This document shows, in pieces, positions 10,148-15,788 of a stretch of 15,788 nt of DNA. The translations under genes were made by a program, and so were the position numbers. The notes under the pieces were generated by a model. The model did no database searches and was not told the DNA's origin. It saw nothing but the letters and a program-made list of their open reading frames with translations. Source of the stretch: Cerioporus squamosus (taxonomy: Eukaryota > Basidiomycota > Agaricomycetes > Polyporales > Polyporaceae); assembly GCA_022592435.1 (NCBI GenBank), contig JABYQS010000665.1, forward strand, positions 1-15,788, given 5' to 3'. The number at the start of each line of letters is the position of its first letter. The stretch's first letter is position 1.

Positions 10148-12220
10148 TCACTGCGTGTCGTGGTAAGGGTCCGAGTAGCGCGAATGGCCACCCTCCGCAT
10201 CGTACAGCGCTGCCTTGGGCTCGCTGAACTCTGCCTCGTGGATCGTGCGGTACGCAGACGGCTGAGCGGATGCCTTGCTGGAGCGACGGGCCACGATAAC
10301 GGCGATGATGGCGGCGATGATGCCCAGACCGAGAGCACCAGCAAGGGCGAACACCACAATCTCGTAGGTCTTGGCCTGTAGCAAGACGTGCGTGAGCACG
10401 GAGTGTCGGATACTAGACAGAATGTACGTACCTTGTTCTTGTAGAAGTCGACTTGGCTGTTGAGGTCATCATCGTCAGTCTCCGCGAGATTGCCTGCCGC
10501 CTTCACTGCTGCAGTGCCTGATGGGTCCGCGCCATAGGTGTACGAGGCACTGCTTGACGGGTCCGCGCCATAGGTGTACGAGGCAGTGCTTGACGGGTCC
10601 GCGCCATAGGTGTACGAGGCAGTGCTGGACGGGTCGGAAGCATAGGTATACGCCACCGATCCGGACCCAGTGGCATAGGTATACGGAGCGGACGTAACCC
10701 CAGTTGCAGAGGAGTACGCGGTCGACGTGGCACCAGAGGCGGGAGTGCTATAGCCGAGAGAGGACACGACAGCGCTGACACCGGAGTCCCAGCCGCCAGA
10801 CGGGGACTGCATGGGAAGCATCTTGTAGTACGGCTTGTTGGTGTCGTGGTTGATACCGGCACGGAGGTAGAAGGCGGATGCTGCACAGGAGGTCAGGTCA
10901 GACGACAACGATCGCACATCTGACAGACTGAGACATAATGCGATACTCACTGAACTGGAAGCCGAGGATGATGTCGAACTCGGGGACTGCGGCCACAGCC
11001 TGGCCCTTGGTGAAGATGGAACCAATGCACTGGTCGCCCCACGGGTTGGGGGCGATGAGCGCAGCCGGATCGACGTCGTACGTCTTGCCATCGATGGAGA
11101 ACGAGAACGAGACCTGCGAGTCGCAGGGGATGGTCCAGAAGCCGAACGTGGAGTCGGGGGTGTACTTTGCGCTAGAGAGACTACCGTAGATAGCCTTGAC
11201 GATGTCGTCGGGGAACATGGACCAGCGCTTGGTGAAGTAGATGTCGGCGACAACCTTGCCGGACTGAGTCTTGGGAACGGTCGATGTGAAACTCGTGCTC
11301 TTGTTGTTCACGGTGAAGGTGTTGTCGAGGTAGAAGGTGCCGTCAGTCGTGAGATAGATCTCGGGCTGCGAGTTGATGCCGTTGGTGTCTGGGAGACCGT
11401 ACTTCTGGACGTCCGAGGAGGAGATGCCGAGGAGGTCCTCCCAGCTGAGGGTCTGACCGGCAACGACAACACCTGCAAAGTCCACACCGGTCGAGTTGGC
11501 GGTGGCGTCGTCCCAGTCGTAAGTGATAACGACATCGTAGTACCACTTCGAGTAGTCCTCGGGCCAGCGTGCGTCGAAGTAATAGTAGATCGGGCTCATG
11601 CCGTTGTTGATGTCAAGACCAACGTAGGCATTACCGATGTCGCTGACGCCAATCGTCGGTAACGTACTCGGCCACTGCGGGACATCGACTGCGAAGGTAG
11701 AGGGCGGATCGTTAGTGCGAACCGCCTCGGGCGCTCATTGGTTGCTAACGCACAGTACTCGATGGTAATATCGTCCTTGAGGAAGCCAATCTCCCCCCGA
11801 CCATCCGTGACTGCGCAACGACGCGTCAGCGTGTTGAACTTGAAGTCTCAGGGAGCAAGTCGAACATACCTTGGACTGAGAATGCATCAATAGTGATGGA
11901 GTGGGATGTCGAGCTGTTGCCTGTGACATTGGCTCCGTGCAACAGGAGTCCGTCCCTGCGTCCTCCTAAGGATTCACTCTCCTGGACGAAGAACAGCGCA
12001 CGCACCATTTGTTATCGAGGACAGCCGCGTACGTCTGCTCGCCGAAGGAGACCGCAGAGTAGAGGGACGTCTTGTTGCCGTCGAGATAAATTAGGTTGTC
12101 AATGTAATCGCCAAAGGAACGCTTAGAGAGAGCCGAGGAGCTCGAAGGAAGGGAAAAGGCGAGAGAACATGAGGAAATGGCAACCAAAAGGGCACGGAGC
12201 GTGCGGAAGGAGGAAGACAT
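10148..12220 (-). CDS. Pepsin-like (A1-type) membrane-anchored protein with degenerate catalytic motifs; possible frame break
   Basis: The ATG at 12220 opens a signal peptide (SFRTLRALLVAISSCSLAFS). Exons supported by phase are: exon 1 from 12220 to about 12000; exon 2, about 11980 to 11870; then 11810-11754, 11688-10951, 10880-10432 and 10375-10148. The exon 1/2 join is unresolved: exon 1 runs ...GEQTYAAVLDNKW, the next segment ESLGGRRDGLLLHGANVTG is in another frame, and no ordinary GT-AG intron reconciles them. Pepsin-like landmarks are YSAVSFGEQTYAAVLD, FPDDIVKAIYGSL, GFWTIPCDSQVSFSFSIDG, QCIGSIF and PEFDIILGFQF. Where active proteases have DTG/DSG, this gene shows LDNK and ADIYF: an Asp remains but the Thr/Ser-Gly does not. 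Exon 5 encodes a Ser/Thr/Tyr stalk with 12-residue repeats (SYTYGADPSSTA). Exon 6 encodes one TM helix (IVVFALAGALGLGIIAAIIA), a basic stop-transfer RRSSK and a cytosolic tail of about 50 residues ending SDPYHDTQ. It is probably a non-proteolytic surface protein or a decaying gene. The A1 assignment is by pattern only. Confidence 0.65.
10511..10687. repeat. 36-bp coding minisatellite
   Basis: Four consecutive 36-bp units (10511-10546, 10547-10582, 10583-10618, 10619-10654) plus a diverged 33-bp unit to 10687. The first three differ at only a few bases; the fourth and fifth are increasingly diverged. Each unit encodes 12 residues of the type SYTYGADPSSTA on the minus strand, inside the extracellular stalk next to the membrane segment of the pepsin-like protein. 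The period is a multiple of three, so copy-number change would keep the frame. Confidence 0.95.
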
Positions 12221-12265
12221 GACAGACAAAGACGAGCTGGGGAACGCCAGGCCGCCCGTGCTCGG

Positions 12266-12272
12266 ATTTATA
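12266..12272 (-). promoter_or_regulatory. TATA box of the pepsin-like gene
   Basis: On the minus strand it reads GCGATATAAATCCG, starting 52 bases before the ATG at 12220. This is a typical distance for a short-leader fungal promoter and predicts transcription starting near 12240. Confidence 0.6.
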
Positions 12273-12627
12273 TCGCCTGTGCGCTAGGAAGGAGAGCTGT
12301 GCACACCCGGGCTTCAGCGTGGCGAAGGAATATCAAACTGGACACACGCAGATGATGCGCTATGTCAGTTCCAGTGCACCGTCAGTGCACCCGAAGGCGT
12401 CATTCCCGCCCTTCTCCGTGCGCGGTCTCCGAGCGCGGCGGTGCCTGGCACAGTGTTCGTCGGGATTAGCGAATGCTGCTGTGTGCTTCCGGACCTCTAT
12501 TGTGCCAGTCCGGGAGGGATGAGGTACAGACTGAGACAGGATGGCATTGGCAGAGCCTGCAGGCATCGGTCCGGGTGGGCAAGGGCAACAGCGAGGCTCT
12601 GAGGCGCCCATTTGGTTCAGCTGTGCC
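12273..12627. other. Intergenic sequence upstream of the pepsin-like gene
   Basis: About 350 bp between the TATA box of the pepsin-like gene and repeat copy B. It is GC-rich with open frames on both strands, none with a start context, splice structure or motif that I recognise. It probably carries upstream promoter elements of the minus-strand gene. Confidence 0.4.
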
Positions 12628-12984
12628 ATCGACGCCCACAGCCTCTCCCCGAAGCCTCCTCCTCCACGACATTCTATCAGCTACGGGCGCGCCCAGGCAG
12701 TCTCACTTTACAAAATGCACTGCTGCTCGACATTGGACGCCTTTGTACTCGCACCGGCTCTCGAAGCGACTCTATCGCATGCACATCCTCCGTCGGGGCA
12801 CTTCTCCGGGCAACTCGGGCACCTTGGGCTACTTATACGGACAAGTGGCACAAGCACCTCAGCGATCGATATACATTGTCAAGGCCTATCTTGTCGTTAG
12901 TTTACGGGACTCCATGGTCCCATTTGACGCGTAGATGGACATACATAAACCGATTGGTGAGCTCTTGACTCCTTGCTTTTACGC
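12628..12984 (+). repeat. Dispersed repeat, copy B (about 350 bp)
   Basis: This is the plus-strand counterpart of copy A. Similarity starts near TCGACGCCCACAGCC and can be followed to about 12970-12984, where both copies share CTTGCTTTTACGC. That last stretch overlaps the stop codon of the GST gene (12979-12981, minus strand). Small indels separate the copies, such as a 4-base difference after CTTGGGCTA and a shorter spacing before TGGTGAG. There is no intact open frame conserved between the copies and no terminal inverted repeat that I can see. Confidence 0.75.
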
Positions 12985-13796
12985 CGCGTAGGCTTCTATC
13001 GACTCCAGCAGCCTGGCCCATCTTCCACCATGCCACTGCTCGACCCTCTTCCACTCCGCGCCTTCCTCCCCGATTGCCCTCTTCAAACCCAGCCATCTGG
13101 CCCCGAAGACGAAGTCTGCAAAGGACGGCTTGTCGCCCATGAAGAACCTTCTCTCCTTCCCATCCGCGGTCATCCACTGCTCAACCCTCCCTAATCCCGC
13201 TTCCAGCTTGACCCACTGTTGCTCGCGGGCCTCACTGCCAAGCGGGGACCATTCCTCTAACTTCCCTCCCAACAGGCTCTCCCGCCCCGTCTTGAAGTGC
13301 GGCTTGCTCACTACGTGCACCCGCCCATACACCGCCGGAAAGAGGATGTAGAAGATCTGCGGCGCAATGGTGGAGGCCAGTGCGACCTCGAATGCTTCGT
13401 GGAGTGCTTCCGTGCCCTCGGGGATGACGCGCGGAGTATCTGGGTACGTCTCATCCAGATAGCGTGCAATCGCCGTCGAGTTGGTAACGGACGTACCCGT
13501 GGATGGGTCGTGAATAGCGGGGAGTGTGTACATCGGCGAGCCGTCCGGCCAGGTGCCCGTGGGCCCTACACCGAGTTCCTTGCAGGTGCGTATGATATCG
13601 GGATACTCGACCCAAACGGTCTTGAATGGGAGACCCTTGTAGTTGAGGCAGAATCTAGCGTACCTGGTCAGGGAGAGACGCGCAGGTGTCTTAAGTATAT
13701 GGATCCGCCGACTCACCTGGTCTTCAGGGTGTTCCCTGAGAAGGCGGTTCCCGGGACGTTTGCGGGGATGTCATAGAGCACTATGGGGTCTGGCAT
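12979..13796 (-). CDS. Glutathione S-transferase, fungal Ure2p-like/GSTFuA type
   Basis: A cytosolic enzyme that conjugates or binds glutathione for detoxification or ligand transport. Two exons on the minus strand, 13796-13717 and 13663-12979, with a 53-bp GTGAGT..CCAG intron that splits an Arg codon, give 254 residues. The N-terminal thioredoxin-like domain starts MPDPIVLYDIPANVPG, followed by FSGNTLKTRYARFCLNYKG, where the Ser/Asn region fits the glutathione-activating site of GSTFuA enzymes, and then KTVWVEYPDI. The cis-Pro motif is seen in MYTLPAIHDP, and the glutathione-gamma-Glu site in TSVTNSTAIARYLDETYPD. The C-terminal helical domain contains FFMGDKPSFADFVFGARWLG, the usual N-capping and core motif. 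Size and motif order are normal. The stop codon sits at the edge of repeat copy B. The F-box gene is divergent on the other side, so the two share a 573-bp promoter region. Confidence 0.9.
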
Positions 13797-14369
13797 GTTG
13801 CGCCCGCTGGCTCTCGATGGAACTCAACTGACTCTCTTATAGTGGCCATAGATAGGTTCCGTATAGAAGCAAACTTTGAATGGAGATATTCTTGAAGCTT
13901 AGTAACCTAGCTACGTCGACCTATTGCGAACGTTGGCAAGCGTTCGTCCAGAGGGTCACCGGTCACCGGTTACCCTTTGACTGCCACGCGTACTCGTCAG
14001 CTATCGACGACGCCCCAGGTAGAGCTTGCGCATTGCATACTGCATACCGAAATTGAACCCCATGCACGACTAACTTCCGCGAAGTCGTCGACTTGGCCGC
14101 GATTGAGGAGGATGGTGGATCTCAGATCTTTCGAGCCGGCAAAGGCCGATGACGTCGATTCCGGTTGCATTCGCCGCAGTAACTGGGCTGGAGTACTACG
14201 GCCACGGTGTGCTCGTTCGAGTCGCAACGGTCGTTCGTCTCGAGGATAAACACTCCCAATCCACGATACAGGCTCTCAAATACCCGCCGCAGCTGCTGGC
14301 TCTCTGGCTCCACTTGCTTCCATCCAACCCCTCGAAGTCCAACTCTGCGGTGCGCGAGTGAATATCAAT
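13797..14369. promoter_or_regulatory. Divergent promoter region between GST and F-box genes
   Basis: These 573 bp separate two divergent starts. A TATA-like CTATAAGAG (13842-13834, minus strand) lies about 45 bases before the GST ATG. Further in there is an inverted repeat CGAACG-8-CGTTCG (13927-13946) and a near-palindromic tandem GGGTCACCGGTCACCGG (13953-13969, palindromic to 13975). I see no gene here; short open frames on both strands lack motifs. No TATA is evident for the F-box gene. Confidence 0.5.
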
Positions 14370-15154
14370 ATGTTGATATACTGCCTTCCTCCGGAATTGC
14401 TTCTCTATATCAGTGAGTTCCTCCTTTGACACCACTGCGTGAGGTAACTGAGCCTCCTATGCCAGTGTCGTTTCTGGACCTGCCGGACCTCTCCTCCCTG
14501 ACGGAGGCATACCCGGAGCTCGCCAGTCTCGTTGCCGACCCTGTTCTGAACCACGAACGACTCTGGGTGGTTGGCCCGTCTCGTGTCTCCCACTCACTGT
14601 TTGGTACGAGCACTACGGGCACGCCATTTCGCCCGACTGTGCCGGAGCTGGTACATAGAGGCATCATCCGCGGCATGGGTATCGAGCGGCGCTGGAGAGA
14701 CGGGTTGTACATCTACTCTTCGCTGGTACGTCCCACGACACCTGTCTCTATCCCCGCGCGCTGAATGTACCTTGTATGGAACCCTCAGATGGTCACCCAG
14801 TACGAGAACTCGATGCGCCTCCAGTGGACACACGCGCGCAACGTCGTCGCCCACTCCCTCCGCACGCGCTCCTCTCCTGCTGCGCGCGAGGCCTTCTACC
14901 ACACTCGCGTTCTCCCGCACAACATGTCCCCTGCTCCTACGCATGTCTCTCCTCCGCTAGTCTCGGCCGTCCGCAGACTGCGTTGGGCGCTTCAGCGCGA
15001 CCGCGCCGCGCACTTCGTCAAGGACAGGAGCGACATGGTGAAGGACGGGAATGGGGGACTGATGAAGTGGCTCGAAGGCAATGGCCGTGCGGTCATGTGG
15101 CCGAGAACGAGCGAGTCCGGCTCGCGCTCTGTCCTGGGATCAAGGGTATCGTGA
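14370..15154 (+). CDS. F-box protein, basidiomycete type, with a probable C-terminal frameshift
   Basis: It probably acts as a substrate adaptor in an SCF ubiquitin ligase. Exons are 14370-14412, 14466-14725 and 14789-15154 (222 residues as read). The introns of 53 and 63 bp are GTGAGT..CCAG and GTACGT..TCAG with consistent phase. The short first exon joins to give the F-box LPPELLLYIMSFLDLPDL and ...SLTEAYPELASLVADPVL at residues about 6-40. The first intron cuts the F-box after YI. Behind it comes a conserved-looking block: ERLWVVGPSRVSHSLFG, RPTVPELVHRGIIRGMGIERRW, YSSLMVTQYENSMRLQ and LVSAVRRLRWALQRDRAAHFV. The end of the open frame (SGSRSVLGSRVS) looks random. The neighbouring frame instead reads ENERVRLALCPGIKGIVKFY to a stop at 15180, which looks like the true C-terminus. 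The shift maps to about 15090-15112 and is too small for an intron. It is either a real mutation or a sequence error. Confidence 0.85.
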
Positions 15155-15180
15155 AGTTCTATGAGGGGCTGGCGGGGTGA

Positions 15181-15458
15181 GCGAGGGCCGAGTATCATAG
15201 ATCAGGTGCGGTTATCCCATATCCTTCTTGTTGGTTCAGGCGCATTATATGTCGCCCTCTACTTTACCCATCTATTGGGACACTTCTTCATGCATTTGTA
15301 ACATATGGGACACTTGGGAACTTCTATGTAACACTACTTGCACTGCCAAACCTTGCTGTCACTCCAGCCTGGGCCCTACTCTGTCACCCTCGCTCGTGTT
15401 CAACGAACTCCTTCCAAGCATTATCTACTAGCCTTGTCACCTTCGTATCTTCTCTTCG
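15181..15458. other. Convergent 3' intergenic region
   Basis: 278 bp between the 3' ends of the F-box gene and the CutC-like gene. It is T-rich on the plus strand, with an imperfect direct repeat of about 30 bp (GGGACACTT...TGTAAC, twice in 15279-15332). I see no gene. Confidence 0.45.
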
Positions 15459-15788
15459 TCAGTCCGCCAAATCCCCCACTCCGCCGTCCCCACCAACGCC
15501 CGCCGAAGCCCCCCTCCGGAACTCCATCTCGCTCGGCACCCACCCTCCCCCGCTCAGGTGCACCTCTCGCAGCCCACACGGGAGCAGCTCTCTCAGCAAC
15601 GGAGCGATCGTGTGCGCGTTGATGCCTGAGCCGACAAGGATCTTGGCAGCGGAGGGCATGCGCGATGCGGTGCGGATCAGGGTGCGCAGCATCGGGAGTG
15701 CCGCGGGTGAGGGTGCTGTCGGGGCTTGACCGCTGTTGCAGATCGAGACGCAGTTGAACGTGAGTGATGAAATGGACCTAGGCAAAGA
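15459..15788 (-). CDS. cutC: CutC-like copper homeostasis protein, C-terminal part (5' end outside window)
   Basis: CutC proteins are TIM-barrel proteins linked to copper tolerance in bacteria and eukaryotes; the reaction is not established. The main exon is 15732-15459 on the minus strand, and 15788-15778 is probably the end of the previous exon (intron 15733-15777, 45 bp, ending CAACAG). Visible family features are SGQAPTA (the conserved Ser-Gly strand), LPMLRTLIRTA, KILVGSGINAHTIAPLL (barrel-strand GSGIN motif) and CGLREVHLSGGGWV near the C-terminus. It ends in a Gly-rich tail, GVGGDGGVGDLAD. The fragment covers roughly the last third of the usual length. The gene converges with the F-box gene. 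Confidence 0.75.
   Translation of the reverse strand, partial: SLPRSISSLTFNCVSICNSGQAPTAPSPAALPMLRTLIRTASRMPSAAKILVGSGINAHTIAPLLRELLPCGLREVHLSGGGWVPSEMEFRRGASAGVGGDGGVGDLAD

Noticed and set aside
9961..11253. A 430-codon minus-strand frame in the pepsin-like gene
   Set aside because: Much of it is a Ser/Arg/Pro-rich out-of-frame reading of exon 4; it runs through introns and into intergenic sequence. The neighbouring frame has the landmarks and consistent splice phases.
14205..14230. GTTCGAGTC, like a tRNA B box
   Set aside because: There is no matching A box, acceptor stem or anticodon arm at the required spacing.
15358..15395. CACTCCAGCCTGGG, like the 3' part of Alu/7SL-type RNA
   Set aside because: Only about 14 bases match and the flanks do not fold or continue as SRP RNA; coincidence in a fungal intergenic region.

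Overview
The window looks like nuclear DNA of a filamentous basidiomycete, most likely an Agaricomycete. Genes are packed with short GT-AG introns (mostly 51-79 bp), proteins are interrupted every 30-250 bp, and several products belong to families typical of mushroom genomes: a Dnmt1-like C5-methyltransferase, an S10 carboxypeptidase, a Ure2p-like GST, a short F-box protein and a CutC-like protein. All coding models below were built by hand from reading-frame continuity across splice sites and from family motifs. No database search was possible.

Layout, left to right. 1-1771 (+) is the 3' part of a DNA (cytosine-5) methyltransferase. 1772-4252 has no gene I can name and holds copy A of a dispersed repeat (about 2990-3349, minus orientation). 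4253-6368 (+) is a complete 12-exon secreted serine carboxypeptidase. 6514-7975 (-) and 8388-about 10032 (-) are two adjacent paralogs that each end in two copies of a roughly 60-residue helical repeat I cannot assign to a named family. 10148-12220 (-) is a signal-peptide and single-TM protein with a pepsin-like fold, degenerate active-site motifs and a possible frame break. 12221-12978 is intergenic and contains copy B of the dispersed repeat (about 12628-12984, plus orientation). 12979-13796 (-) is a glutathione S-transferase. 14370-15154/15180 (+) is an F-box protein whose last residues seem displaced by a frameshift. 15459-15788 (-) is the 3' end of a CutC-like gene running off the window.

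The genes do not form an obvious pathway or secondary-metabolite cluster. The most unusual content is the tandem pair with the shared double repeat. After it come the pepsin-like protein that appears catalytically dead, and the inverted pair of about 350-bp repeats that brackets the 4-12.6 kb block.
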